Assembly (NCBI GenBank): GCA_965226475.1
Contig: CBDDDJ010000004.1
Span: 2,356,001-2,420,000 of the forward strand
Length of the DNA: 64,000 nucleotides
Source: JASLMY01 sp965226475
GTDB lineage: Bacteria > Pseudomonadota > Alphaproteobacteria > GCA-2731375
Reading direction: 5' to 3'
The notes beneath the pieces are model-generated. The model saw nothing but the letters and a program-made list of their open reading frames with translations. It searched no databases and was not told where the DNA came from. This document shows, in pieces, positions 43,116 through 52,778 of this stretch (position 1 is its first letter; every line of letters begins with the position of its first letter). Made by a program: the position numbers and the translations under genes.

Positions 43116-43964
43116 CTAATGAACCGGGAGCGCTTTCTGCGGCAGATAGCCAACCCGGTACTGTGAGAACAGCCCGAGCCGATCATAGAGCCACCGCCTA
43201 CTCCACCTCTTCCAGCCATATCCCCGACGTCCGCGCTGTTGCATCAGGTGTCGCCGTATCTTCGTCTCGACCCAATCCTTGACCTGACTGAAACGTCTGC
43301 TCGCCTGCCCTACGCGAAAATAGTTCACCCGTCCACGCAGGATCGGGTTGATCAGGTCCACGACCCTCTCCACCGGTTGCGAGCGGTAACGTCGGAACAC
43401 TTCCTTGAGCCGGCGCAGGAGTTTGGTGCGCGCCTTCATTGTCGGCACATACCTGACCCCCCACTTGCTCCGCTGCGTTTTCACACGGCGGAACTCAAAC
43501 CCCAGAAAGCTGAAACTCTCGCCATTGGCGAGAGCAACCCGACGCGTCTTGTCACGATTGAGCTCAACATCGAGCTTGGCCAGTTCTTCCAGAAGCCTTG
43601 TGTACGCAGCTTTCTCCAGCCACCGCCACCGGCGGTAACCGTCGATCAGGATCACGAGGTCGTCGGCGTATCGAGCGTACTCGATATAGTGGTATCTCCC
43701 TGTCGGGTGACCTCCTTCGCCCGTTCCAGCATCTTGTCGACCTCATCGAGGTAGAGATTACTGAGCAACGGTGAAATCACCCCACCCTGAGGAACGCCCC
43801 GCTTGCCACGGGCCTTGAGGATGAGCTTCAGCAACCTCAGGACCTGATCGTCTTCCACCCGTGCCGCCACTTTCCCAAGCAGGATATCGTGCCGAACCGT
43901 GTCGAAGTACGACGCCAAATCGACGTCTATGATCATGGTCTTGTTCTGAACAACTGCCGTCGCC
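43116..43964 (-). pseudogene. ltrA: group II intron reverse transcriptase/maturase, 5'-truncated and frameshifted
   Basis: It reads from the IS21 copy B edge: KTMIIDVDLASYFDTVRHDILL, GKRGVPQGGVISPLLSNLYLDEVDKMLERAKEV, then, after a one-base frameshift near 43705, YIEYARYADDLVILIDGYRRW with the YADD active site. The thumb/X domain (INPILRGRVNYFRVGQ) and GYGWKRWSRRWLYDRLGLF complete the C-terminus. The first RT motifs are missing because IS21 copy B lies there. No intact intron RNA could be reconstructed. Confidence 0.8.
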
Positions 43965-44064
43965 TGTGTGCGGTGGTGACAAATTAGACCACGGAAGCGG
44001 CGGGATTTGCCCGGCTGCGGGCGGAGTAAAACTCTGCCACCTGTAGCCTTCGATCCTTTTCGGG

Positions 44065-45579
44065 ATGGAAGGTGGGAGGATGTATACCGTGGACCTTTAT
44101 CCACGCGTTCGGCTGGCGTGCCATGTTGATGGGCTGAGTCAGCGAGAGGCGGCGAGTCGGTTTGGCATAGCGCGAGAGACGGTGAGGAAGATGCTCGGGC
44201 ACTCGGAGCCGCCTGGCTACCGCCGCCGCCAGCCACCGAAGCGCCCGAAGCTGGACCCCTTCAGGGATATCATTGACCGTATTCTGGAAGAGGACCGAAC
44301 GGTTCACTGCAAGCAGCGCCACACGGCGAAGCGGATATTCGAGCGTCTTCGCGACGAGCATGGCTTTGCGGGCAAACAGACCATCGTCAAGGATTACGTC
44401 CGGGAACGGCGCCGTCGCCAGCGTGAGATGTTCGTGCCGCTGGCGCACCCTCCGGGTCACGCTCAGGCGGACTTTGGCGAGGCGGATGCGATCATCGCCG
44501 GCGTCAAGCGGCGGGCGCATTTTTTCGCCATGGACCTTCCCCACGGCGATGCCTGCTTCGTTGCGGCCTACCCGGCGGCGGCGACGGAGGCCTGGCTGGA
44601 CGGCCACAACGGGGCCTTCGCCTTCTTCGGCGGCATTCCCCAATCGATTCTCCACGACAATGACAAGTGCCTGGTGTCGCGCATCCTGCCGGACGGCACG
44701 CGGCAACGAACGCGAGCGTTCAGCGGGCTTCAATCCCATTATCTGTTCCAGGATCGATATGGCCGCCCCGGCAAGGGCAATGATAAGGGCAAGGTGGAGG
44801 GGCTGGTCGGTTACGCCCGCCGGAACTTCATGGTTCCCATCCCCCGGTTTGCGAGCTGGGACGCCTTCAACGCTCACCTGGAACATCAATGTCGGAGACG
44901 GGAAAGCGACGTCTTGCGCGGCCATCGCGAGACCATCGGCGAGCGGTTCGGATGCGACCGGGAGAAGCTGATGGAATTGCCGCCGGCGCCTTTCGAGGCC
45001 TGCGACAAGGAGGGCACGCGGGTCAATTCGCTCTCCCTGGTGCGCTATCGGGGCAACGACTACTCGGTGCCCGTCGCCTACGGTCACCAAGAGGTCTGGG
45101 TCCGTGGCTACGTGCACGAGGTGGTCATCGGCTGCGCCGCCGAGGTCATCGCCCGGCACCCACGCTCTTACGAACGAGAGGACCTGATCTTCGAGCCGAT
45201 CCACTATCTGGCCTTGCGGGAGCGGAAGATCGGTGCCCTCGATCAAGCCGCCCCGCTGGCCGGTTGGAAGCTGCCCGAGGCGTACGCCAACCTGCGCCGC
45301 TTGCTTGAAGCCCGCATGGGCAAGGCCGGCAAGCGGGAGTACGTGCAAGTGCTCCGTCTTCTGGAGACCTTTGCCCTTGAGGAGGTGCACGGTGCCATCC
45401 GCGATGCCCCGCGGTTAGGCGCCATCGGCTATGATGCGGTCAAGCACCTGGTGCTGTGTCGCGTCGAGCGTCGACCCCCCCGGCTCGACTTGAACGTTTA
45501 TCCCTATCTGCCGCGGGCCCAGGTGACCACCACATCCGCCGCCAGCTACATGAGCCTGCTGGGCGGAGCGGCGCCGTGA
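44065..45579 (+). CDS. istA: IS21 transposase IstA, copy B
   Basis: 504 aa, identical to copy A at the protein level, with the same DDE motifs. Its partner istB in this copy is broken, so transposition would need an IstB supplied by another copy. Confidence 0.92.
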   Translation: MEGGRMYTVDLYPRVRLACHVDGLSQREAASRFGIARETVRKMLGHSEPPGYRRRQPPKRPKLDPFRDIIDRILEEDRTVHCKQRHTAKRIFERLRDEHGFAGKQTIVKDYVRERRRRQREMFVPLAHPPGHAQADFGEADAIIAGVKRRAHFFAMDLPHGDACFVAAYPAAATEAWLDGHNGAFAFFGGIPQSILHDNDKCLVSRILPDGTRQRTRAFSGLQSHYLFQDRYGRPGKGNDKGKVEGLVGYARRNFMVPIPRFASWDAFNAHLEHQCRRRESDVLRGHRETIGERFGCDREKLMELPPAPFEACDKEGTRVNSLSLVRYRGNDYSVPVAYGHQEVWVRGYVHEVVIGCAAEVIARHPRSYEREDLIFEPIHYLALRERKIGALDQAAPLAGWKLPEAYANLRRLLEARMGKAGKREYVQVLRLLETFALEEVHGAIRDAPRLGAIGYDAVKHLVLCRVERRPPRLDLNVYPYLPRAQVTTTSAASYMSLLGGAAP

Positions 45580-46364
45580 GCGACACGCCGCAGGTGTTGC
45601 TGGCCCATCACCTGAAGGCCCTCAAGCTGCCGACCTTCCTCAGGGAGTACGACAAGCTGGCTCGCCAGTGTGCCAGCGAGGGCGCCGACCACGTGCGCTA
45701 CCTGCTCCGCCTGGCCGAGCTGGAACTGATCGACCGCGAGCGCCGCATGGTCGAGCGGCGAATCAGGCAAGCGAAGTTCCCGACCGTCAAGAGCTTGGAC
45801 AGCTTTGACTTCAAAGCGATCGCCTCGCTCAACAAGGCGCTGGTCCTCGAGCTGGCACGATGCGAGTACATCGAGCGCCGGGAGAAGTGTGATCGCTCTG
45901 GGCAATTCCGGCACCGGCAAGAGTCACATTGCGCTCGGCCTCGGCCTTGCCGCCTGCCAGAAGGGCCTGTCGGTCGGCTTTAGGGCCTGTCGGTCGGCTT
46001 TACCACCGCCGCCGCCCTGGTCCACGAGCTCATGGAGGCGCGCGATGACAGACAGCTGCTGAGGTTCCAGAAGAAGCTCGCCAACCTCAAGCTCCTCATC
46101 ATCGACGAGCTGGGTTTCGTGCCGCTCTCCAAGACCGGCGCCGAGTTGCTGTTCGAGGTGTTCAGCCAGCGCTACGAGCGTGGCTCGATCCTGGTGACCT
46201 CCAACCTGCCATTCGACGAGTGGACGGAGGTTTTCGGCTCGGAACGCCTGACGGGGGCGTTGCTGGACCGCCTGACCCACCACGTCCATATCCTGGAAAT
46301 GAACGGCGAAAGCTTCCGCCTCAAGCAGAGCCGAAGAAAACAGAAACCCGCAAAAAGCGCCTGA
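45576..46364 (+). pseudogene. istB: istB of IS21 copy B, disrupted
   Basis: Relative to copy A there is an extra G near 45886 (gagaagtgtgatc for gagaatgtgatc) and a 20-bp duplication of gggcctgtcggtcggcttta near 45963-46002. The first shifts the frame, the duplication supplies a stop at 45983, and the sum (+21) restores the frame afterwards. Walker A lies in the shifted part, so the protein should be inactive. Confidence 0.88.
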
Positions 46365-46591
46365 GCGGCATCCGCTTGCCCCCGTGGGCCCACAGGCCCC
46401 TCCCACGCGCGCCGCGGCCTTTGCCTGCTGAGGGGCAGTCCACGCCGCGCGTGGGTCCCTCCCGTGGACTACGGGGACAAGCTCCTCACCGAACCAAAGT
46501 GGCCCACTTTTGCTCCGCCACATGGCCGGGTTGTACTCCGCCGTTGACAGTAGCTAATTTGCATACGATGATTTAGTGACGGGAGGCAACT

Positions 46592-47686
46592 GTGGATACT
46601 CAGGGACGACTCGATTCCCTTCTTCGAGAATTCGACGCGTTGAGTCGGCATTCTGTTGGCTATCCCGGCAATCAGGACTTCGACTACACCGCACTGCTGC
46701 CCTTCATGCGATACGCAATCAACAACGTGGGCGACCCTTTCCACGACAGCAACTTCCGCAGCAACACCCACCAGATGGAGCGCGAGGTCATCGGCATCTT
46801 CGCTGACTTGATGCATATCTCGCGCGAACAGGTGTGGGGCTACGTCACGTCGGGCGGCACCGAGGGCAATATGTACGGCCTGTACCTGGGGCGGGAACTC
46901 TATCCGGACGGCGTGGTCTATTTCTCTCAGGATACTCACTACAGCGTGGTCAAGATTATGAGCGTGCTGAAGGTGCGCAATATTATGATAAGGAGCCAAG
47001 ACAACGGCGAGATAGATTACGACGACCTCTACGAAACGATTCGCATCAACCGGGACGTGCCTGCAATAATGATGGCGAACATAGGCACGACGATGAAGGG
47101 CGCGATAGACGACGTGGGCAAGATCCGTGACATCCTGAACGACCTCGCGGTGACCAGGTCCTACTTACACGCGGACGCTGCCCTGAGCGGCATGATACTG
47201 CCGTTCGTGGACGACCCGCAGCCCTACGGGTTCGACGTCGGGTTCGACAGCGTGTCGGTCAGCGGGCACAAGATGGTCGGCTCGCCACTGCCCTGCGGCG
47301 TCGCGCTGACCCGGTGCGAATACGTGTCGCGCATCGCGCGCGCCATCGAATACGTGGGCGTGTTGGACACCACACTCACAGGCTCACGCAACGGCCTCAC
47401 GCCGCTGATGATGTGGTACGCGTTCGAGCAGCAGGGGCTGGACGGCTTCAGGCGCATCGTGAACGGATGCCTTGAGACGGCGGAATACGCGGTTACGCGC
47501 TTCAACGACGGCGGCATCCCTGCGTGGCGCAACAAGAACTCGGTCACCGTCGTGTTCCCCAGGCCGCCAGCAGATGTCGTACGCAAGTGGCAGCTCGCGC
47601 CCTACGAGGACATCGCGCACCTCATCGCGATGCCGCACGTAACACGCGAGACTATCGACGCCGTGGTGGACGACTGCATGGAGTAA
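46592..47686 (+). CDS. hdc: PLP-dependent histidine decarboxylase-like enzyme, left copy
   Basis: A 364-aa fold-type I decarboxylase of group II, closest in motif pattern to bacterial PLP histidine decarboxylases (L-histidine to histamine and CO2). PLP landmarks are THYSVVK (His116, ring stacking), HADAALSGM (Asp195, pyridine N) and VSGHKMVGSPLPCGV (Lys227, Schiff base). The N-terminal substrate region is NNVGDPFHDSNFRSNTHQMERE. Start is GTG with GGGAGG upstream. The double-ACT gene follows 32 bp later. Codon use is foreign to this window, with many ATA isoleucines and AGG arginines. Decarboxylation of another aromatic amino acid cannot be excluded. Confidence 0.82.
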   Translation: MDTQGRLDSLLREFDALSRHSVGYPGNQDFDYTALLPFMRYAINNVGDPFHDSNFRSNTHQMEREVIGIFADLMHISREQVWGYVTSGGTEGNMYGLYLGRELYPDGVVYFSQDTHYSVVKIMSVLKVRNIMIRSQDNGEIDYDDLYETIRINRDVPAIMMANIGTTMKGAIDDVGKIRDILNDLAVTRSYLHADAALSGMILPFVDDPQPYGFDVGFDSVSVSGHKMVGSPLPCGVALTRCEYVSRIARAIEYVGVLDTTLTGSRNGLTPLMMWYAFEQQGLDGFRRIVNGCLETAEYAVTRFNDGGIPAWRNKNSVTVVFPRPPADVVRKWQLAPYEDIAHLIAMPHVTRETIDAVVDDCME

Positions 47687-47718
47687 CAGCAACACAAGAC
47701 GACAACGGGGACAATCGC

Positions 47719-48111
47719 ATGACCAGGATCGTAGTAATAGCAAACAACGAGGCAGGCGTTATCGCCGACATCGCCGGAGCATTGGCCGACCGCAACATCA
47801 ATATCGAAACCATCAGCACGGAGGCACTCGGAGAGAAGGGCGCGATAACGCTCGCCACGGACGACTACGATGGCGCCCTGCGCGCGCTGACGGACGCGGG
47901 ATTCAAGACGGTATCCGACGACTCGCTAATCCTGAGACTGCACGACGAACCGGGGGCGCTGGCCAAGATAGCAGAGAAGTTCAAGCAGGGCGGCGTGAAT
48001 ATCCAGAGCCTACACATACTGGACCGCCGAAATGGCCACACCACGGTAGCCATATCTGCCGATGACCGCGCCAAAGCGGAGTCGCTGGTGGAGCCGGAGA
48101 CGGCAGTGTAG
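47719..48111 (+). CDS. tandem ACT-domain protein, left copy
   Basis: A 130-aa protein made of two ACT domains (residues 1-65, IVVIANNEAGVIADIAGALAD; 70-130, LHDEPGALAKIAEKFKQGGVN). ACT domains bind amino acids and act as allosteric sensors. Lying 32 bp after the decarboxylase with the same unusual codon use, it is probably its histidine- or product-sensing regulatory partner (inference). The fold is ILDRRNGHTTVAIS at the end, with no fused catalytic part. Confidence 0.8.
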   Translation: MTRIVVIANNEAGVIADIAGALADRNINIETISTEALGEKGAITLATDDYDGALRALTDAGFKTVSDDSLILRLHDEPGALAKIAEKFKQGGVNIQSLHILDRRNGHTTVAISADDRAKAESLVEPETAV

Positions 48112-48373
48112 GAGGGAAGACACGAGGCGTAACTTATGTTGGCAGTGCAAACGCTCTGATCGGCCCTTGTGCAACAACAGCTAGCCTTCCGACGTTCAAG
48201 TCGTTGTAATATATTGATAAATGTCTTTCTTTCAGGCCCACTATGTCAACTTATCCGGCGAACTGTTAACGGCGGAGGAATAATGCTCCACGCGGAGCGA
48301 CCGGACGGTCTGGTCGCGGCGGCGCAACATGCGCCATTCATGGTCCTTTGTCGGTTGCGACGAGGGGCGGGGG

Positions 48374-49876
48374 ATGTACGGCGTGGAGCTCTATGCGGCG
48401 GTTCGACTGGCGGTTGTCGACGAGGGTCTGAGTCATCACGAGGCGGGCCGGCGGTTCGGCATCGACCGCCGGACAGTGAAGAAGATGCTGAGCTACTCGG
48501 CGCCGCCGGGCTACCGCCGGACGAAGCCGGTCAAGCGGCCCAAGCTGGACGGGTTCACCGGCATCGTCGACGCGATCCTGGAGGCGGACACGGATCGGGA
48601 CGTGCCGCGCAAGCAGCGTCACACGGCGCAGCGGATATTCGAGCGGCTACGGGACGAGCACGGGTTCACCGGCGGCTATACCATCGTGAAGGACTATGTC
48701 CGGGCCCGGCGGCAATCTGTGCGCGAGGCTTTCGTGCCGCTGCATCACCCGCCGGGCCATGCCCAGGTCGACTTCGGCGAGGCGGTGGTGGAGGTCGGGG
48801 GCAGGCGGGAGAAGGTTGCCTTCTTCTGCCTGATCCTGCCCCATTCCAACGTCTGGTTCGTCACGGCCTATCCGAGGGAGACGACGGAGGCCTTCCTCGA
48901 CGGCCATGTCAGCGCCTTCGCCTTCCTCGGCGGTCTGCCGCGATCGATCCTCTATGACAACACGACGCTTGCGGTGGCACGGATCCTGGGCGACGGCACG
49001 CGTCGGCGCACGCAGGCCTTCACCCACCTGCAATCGCACTACCTGTTCCGCGACCGCTTCGGCCGGCCCGGCAAGGGCAACGACAAGGGCAAGGTCGAGG
49101 CCCTGGTGAAGACGGCACGGCGCCGGTTCATGGTGCCGATCCCGAAGGTGCATGACCTGTCGGTCCTGAACGAGCGGCTGCTGGCGCGCTGCCTTGAGCG
49201 GCTCGACGCGCTGGAGGCAGGGGGGCAGGCGGCGGCGCTGCTGGCCGACCTCGACGCCCTGCGCGATCTGCCGGCGGTTCCCTTCGAGGCTTGCGAGCAT
49301 GTGCCGGGCCAGATCTCGTCCACGGCCCTGGTGCGCTACCGGCTGGTGGACTACTCGGCGCCGACGGCGCACGCCCACAAGAAGGTCATGGTGAAGGGCT
49401 ATGTCGACCGGGTCGAGATCGCGCTCGGCGCCGAGATCGTCGCCCGCCATCGGCGCTCCCATGTCCGCGGCGACGTCGTCTACGACCCGCTGCACTATCT
49501 GTCGCTGCTGGAGAAGAAGCCGGGCGCCCTGGACCAGGCGGCGGCGCTGCGGGGATGGAAGCTCGACCCGGCCTTCGACACGCTGCGCCGCCTCCTCGAG
49601 GCGCGCTTCGGGCCGCGCGGCAAGCGCGAATACATCCAGGTGCCGCGCCTGCACGAAGACTTCCCGGAACCGCAGGTGGCGGCCGCGGTACGCGACGCGG
49701 TGAAGCGACGCCTGATCGGCTTCGACGCGGTCAAGCACCTGTTGCTGGCCCGCATCGAGAGGCGGCCGGCGCATCTCGACCTGTCGCGCTATCCGCACCT
49801 GCCCCAGCCCTTCGTCGCCGCCACGCGGAGCGCCGACTACGCCACCCTGCTGGCCGGAGGGGCCGGCCATGGCTGA
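48374..49876 (+). CDS. istA: IS21 transposase IstA, element D
   Basis: 500 aa read from the ATG at 48374 (GGGGCGGGGG upstream). It has HTH GLSHHEAGRRFGIDRRTVKKML, core HAQVDFGEAVVEV (D), ILYDNTTLAVARI (D), NDKGKVEALVKTARRRF (E) and C-terminal YRLVDYSAPTAHAHKK. It is clearly diverged from the copy A-C IstA. Confidence 0.92.
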   Translation: MYGVELYAAVRLAVVDEGLSHHEAGRRFGIDRRTVKKMLSYSAPPGYRRTKPVKRPKLDGFTGIVDAILEADTDRDVPRKQRHTAQRIFERLRDEHGFTGGYTIVKDYVRARRQSVREAFVPLHHPPGHAQVDFGEAVVEVGGRREKVAFFCLILPHSNVWFVTAYPRETTEAFLDGHVSAFAFLGGLPRSILYDNTTLAVARILGDGTRRRTQAFTHLQSHYLFRDRFGRPGKGNDKGKVEALVKTARRRFMVPIPKVHDLSVLNERLLARCLERLDALEAGGQAAALLADLDALRDLPAVPFEACEHVPGQISSTALVRYRLVDYSAPTAHAHKKVMVKGYVDRVEIALGAEIVARHRRSHVRGDVVYDPLHYLSLLEKKPGALDQAAALRGWKLDPAFDTLRRLLEARFGPRGKREYIQVPRLHEDFPEPQVAAAVRDAVKRRLIGFDAVKHLLLARIERRPAHLDLSRYPHLPQPFVAATRSADYATLLAGGAGHG

Positions 49877-50633
49877 GGCCCCCCGCATCCTGCTCGAACA
49901 TCACCTGAAGCGGCTGAAGCTGCCGACCTTCCTGCGGGAATACGAGAAACTGGCGCGCCAGTGCGCGGCCGAGGGCCTGGATCATGTCCAGTTCCTCGCC
50001 CGACTGGTGGAACTGGAGCTGATCGACCGCGAGCGCCGCCTCGTCGAGCGGCGTATCAAGCAGGCCGGGTTCCCTGTCGTCAAACAGCTCGAGAGCTTCG
50101 ACTTCAAGGCGATCCCGGCGCTCAACAAGATGCTGGTGCTGGATCTCGCCCGCGGCGAGTACATCGCGCGCCGCGAGAACGTAATCCTGCTCGGCCCGAG
50201 CGGCGTCGGCAAGACCCATGTCGCTCTCGCCCTCGGCCTCGCCGCCTGCCAGAAGGGCCTCGGCGTGCGCTTCGCCACCGCCCCCCACCTGGTCCACGAG
50301 CTGATCGAGGCGCGCGACGAGAAAAGGCTGCTCCGCCTCCAGGCCCAGCTCGCCAGGGTCAATCTCCTGATCGTCGACGAGCTCGGCTACGTGCCCCTGT
50401 CGCAGACCGGAAGCGAGCTGCTGTTCGACGTCTTCAGCCGGCGCTACGAGAACGGCGCCACCATCGTGACCTCAAACCTGCCCTTCCAGGAATGGACGAC
50501 GGTGTTCGCCAGCGAGCGCCTCACCGGCGCGCTGCTCGACCGCATCACCCACCATGTCCATATCCTGGAGATGAACGGCGAGAGCTACCGGCTCAAGCAG
50601 AGCCGGTCACGACGCCGGCAACCGTCCGAATAA
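49869..50633 (+). CDS. istB: IstB ATPase, element D
   Basis: A 254-aa IS21 helper ATPase. It has Walker A GPSGVGKTH, Walker B NLLIVDELGYVPLS and VTSNLPFQEW. ATG overlaps the istA end by 8 bp. Confidence 0.92.
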   Translation: MAEAPRILLEHHLKRLKLPTFLREYEKLARQCAAEGLDHVQFLARLVELELIDRERRLVERRIKQAGFPVVKQLESFDFKAIPALNKMLVLDLARGEYIARRENVILLGPSGVGKTHVALALGLAACQKGLGVRFATAPHLVHELIEARDEKRLLRLQAQLARVNLLIVDELGYVPLSQTGSELLFDVFSRRYENGATIVTSNLPFQEWTTVFASERLTGALLDRITHHVHILEMNGESYRLKQSRSRRRQPSE

Positions 50634-50813
50634 CCCCCCGCTTGGCCCCGTGGGCCCACGGGCCCCTCCCACGCGCGGGCCGCCGCCAGCCGCGCGGAGG
50701 GCGCGTCGCCCCGCGCGCGGGTCCCTCCCATGGACTACGGGGACAAGCTCCCACCCAGCCCGCAGTACATTTTTACGCCGCCGCGCCGGTACATTTTTAC
50801 GCCGCCGTTGACA

Positions 50814-50880
50814 CCGGCCAGATAAATGCGGACATGCGACGTCAGGACATGGAGTGAATCCGCTTACTATACGATTACGG
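50814..50880. other. 67-bp unique spacer at the inverted-repeat centre
   Basis: The only non-IS, non-duplicated sequence between the arms (ccggccagataaatgcgg to acgattacgg). It is probably the true centre of the palindrome or the remains of the ancestral flank of the cassette. Confidence 0.6.
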
Positions 50881-51031
50881 TTCGCCGGATAAGTTGACAT
50901 AGTGGGCCTGAAAGAAAGACATTTATCAATATATTACAACGACTTGAACGTCGGAAGGCTAGCTGTTGTTGCACAAGGGCCGATCAGAGCGTTTGCACTG
51001 CCAACATAAGTTACGCCTCGTGTCTTCCCTC

Positions 51032-51424
51032 CTACACTGCCGTCTCCGGCTCCACCAGCGACTCCGCTTTGGCGCGGTCATCGGCAGATATGGCTACCGT
51101 GGTGTGGCCATTTCGGCGGTCCAGTATGTGTAGGCTCTGGATATTCACGCCGCCCTGCTTGAACTTCTCTGCTATCTTGGCCAGCGCCCCCGGTTCGTCG
51201 TGCAGTCTCAGGATTAGCGAGTCGTCGGATACCGTCTTGAATCCCGCGTCCGTCAGCGCGCGCAGGGCGCCATCGTAGTCGTCCGTGGCGAGCGTTATCG
51301 CGCCCTTCTCTCCGAGTGCCTCCGTGCTGATGGTTTCGATATTGATGTTGCGGTCGGCCAATGCTCCGGCGATGTCGGCGATAACGCCTGCCTCGTTGTT
51401 TGCTATTACTACGATCCTGGTCAT
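51032..51424 (-). CDS. tandem ACT-domain protein, right copy
   Basis: Identical in protein sequence to the left copy (47719-48111): two ACT domains, 130 aa. Confidence 0.8.
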   Translation of the reverse strand: MTRIVVIANNEAGVIADIAGALADRNINIETISTEALGEKGAITLATDDYDGALRALTDAGFKTVSDDSLILRLHDEPGALAKIAEKFKQGGVNIQSLHILDRRNGHTTVAISADDRAKAESLVEPETAV

Positions 51425-51456
51425 GCGATTGTCCCCGTTGTCGTCTTGTGTTGCTG

Positions 51457-52551
51457 TTACTCCATGCAGTCGTCCACCACGGCGTCGATAGTCTCGCGTG
51501 TTACGTGCGGCATCGCGATGAGGTGCGCGATGTCCTCGTAGGGCGCGAGCTGCCACTTGCGTACGACATCTGCTGGCGGCCTGGGGAACACGACGGTGAC
51601 CGAGTTCTTGTTGCGCCACGCAGGGATGCCGCCGTCGTTGAAGCGCGTAACCGCGTATTCCGCCGTCTCAAGGCATCCGTTCACGATGCGCCTGAAGCCG
51701 TCCAGCCCCTGCTGCTCGAACGCGTACCACATCATCAGCGGCGTGAGGCCGTTGCGTGAGCCTGTGAGTGTGGTGTCCAACACGCCCACGTATTCGATGG
51801 CGCGCGCGATGCGCGACACGTATTCGCACCGGGTCAGCGCGACGCCGCAGGGCAGTGGCGAGCCGACCATCTTGTGCCCGCTGACCGACACGCTGTCGAA
51901 CCCGACGTCGAACCCGTAGGGCTGCGGGTCGTCCACGAACGGCAGTATCATGCCGCTCAGGGCAGCGTCCGCGTGTAAGTAGGACCTGGTCACCGCGAGG
52001 TCGTTCAGGATGTCACGGATCTTGCCCACGTCGTCTATCGCGCCCTTCATCGTCGTGCCTATGTTCGCCATCATTATTGCAGGCACGTCCCGGTTGATGC
52101 GAATCGTTTCGTAGAGGTCGTCGTAATCTATCTCGCCGTTGTCTTGGCTCCTTATCATAATATTGCGCACCTTCAGCACGCTCATAATCTTGACCACGCT
52201 GTAGTGAGTATCCTGAGAGAAATAGACCACGCCGTCCGGATAGAGTTCCCGCCCCAGGTACAGGCCGTACATATTGCCCTCGGTGCCGCCCGACGTGACG
52301 TAGCCCCACACCTGTTCGCGCGAGATATGCATCAAGTCAGCGAAGATGCCGATGACCTCGCGCTCCATCTGGTGGGTGTTGCTGCGGAAGTTGCTGTCGT
52401 GGAAAGGGTCGCCCACGTTGTTGATTGCGTATCGCATGAAGGGCAGCAGTGCGGTGTAGTCGAAGTCCTGATTGCCGGGATAGCCAACAGAATGCCGACT
52501 CAACGCGTCGAATTCTCGAAGAAGGGAATCGAGTCGTCCCTGAGTATCCAC
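51457..52551 (-). CDS. hdc: PLP-dependent histidine decarboxylase-like enzyme, right copy
   Basis: Identical in protein sequence to the left copy: 364 aa with His116, Asp195 and Lys227 PLP contacts. The two genes are divergent around the central IS21 and point toward it, so convergent transcripts meet there. Confidence 0.82.
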   Translation of the reverse strand: MDTQGRLDSLLREFDALSRHSVGYPGNQDFDYTALLPFMRYAINNVGDPFHDSNFRSNTHQMEREVIGIFADLMHISREQVWGYVTSGGTEGNMYGLYLGRELYPDGVVYFSQDTHYSVVKIMSVLKVRNIMIRSQDNGEIDYDDLYETIRINRDVPAIMMANIGTTMKGAIDDVGKIRDILNDLAVTRSYLHADAALSGMILPFVDDPQPYGFDVGFDSVSVSGHKMVGSPLPCGVALTRCEYVSRIARAIEYVGVLDTTLTGSRNGLTPLMMWYAFEQQGLDGFRRIVNGCLETAEYAVTRFNDGGIPAWRNKNSVTVVFPRPPADVVRKWQLAPYEDIAHLIAMPHVTRETIDAVVDDCME

Positions 52552-52778
52552 AGTTGCCTCCCGTCACTAAATCATCGTATGCAAATTAGCTACTGTCAAC
52601 GGCGGAGTAAAACCCGGCCATGTGGCGGAGCAAAAGTGGGCCACTTTGGTTCGGTGAGGAGCTTGTCCCCGTAGTCCACGGGAGGGACCCACGCGCGGCG
52701 TGGACTGCCCCTCAGCAGGCAAAGGCCGCGGCGCGCGTGGGAGGGGCCTGTGGGCCCACGGGGGCAAGCGGATGCCGC

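Larger units (their letters stand above)
43965..46549 (+). mobile_element. IS21-family element, copy B
   Basis: 2585 bp, same ends as copy A. It is 21 bp longer than A because istB carries a 1-bp insertion and a 20-bp duplication. It forms the outer part of the left arm of the large inverted repeat and truncates the maturase. Confidence 0.9.
44027..48263 (+). repeat. left arm of 4.2-kb inverted duplication
   Basis: It matches 50880-55095 in reverse complement base for base over the places I compared, apart from the 21-bp difference in istB and a few substitutions. The arm contains most of IS21 copy B, hdc and the ACT gene. It ends at gcgaac (48263), immediately before the central IS21. Confidence 0.92.
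48264..50813 (+). mobile_element. central IS21-family element, copy D (different type)
   Basis: 2550 bp with ends tgttaacggcggagg at the left and the complement of tgtcaacggcggcgtaaaaatgtac at the right, including the repeated gtacatttttacgccgccg motif. It is a different IS21 from A-C. It abuts the left arm directly and is separated from the right arm by 67 bp (50814-50880). No target duplication is visible. Confidence 0.88.

Noticed and set aside
48264..50813. Target duplication for the central IS21
   Set aside because: Left flank gcgaac and right flank ccggcc differ, so simple insertion into a symmetric palindrome cannot be shown.
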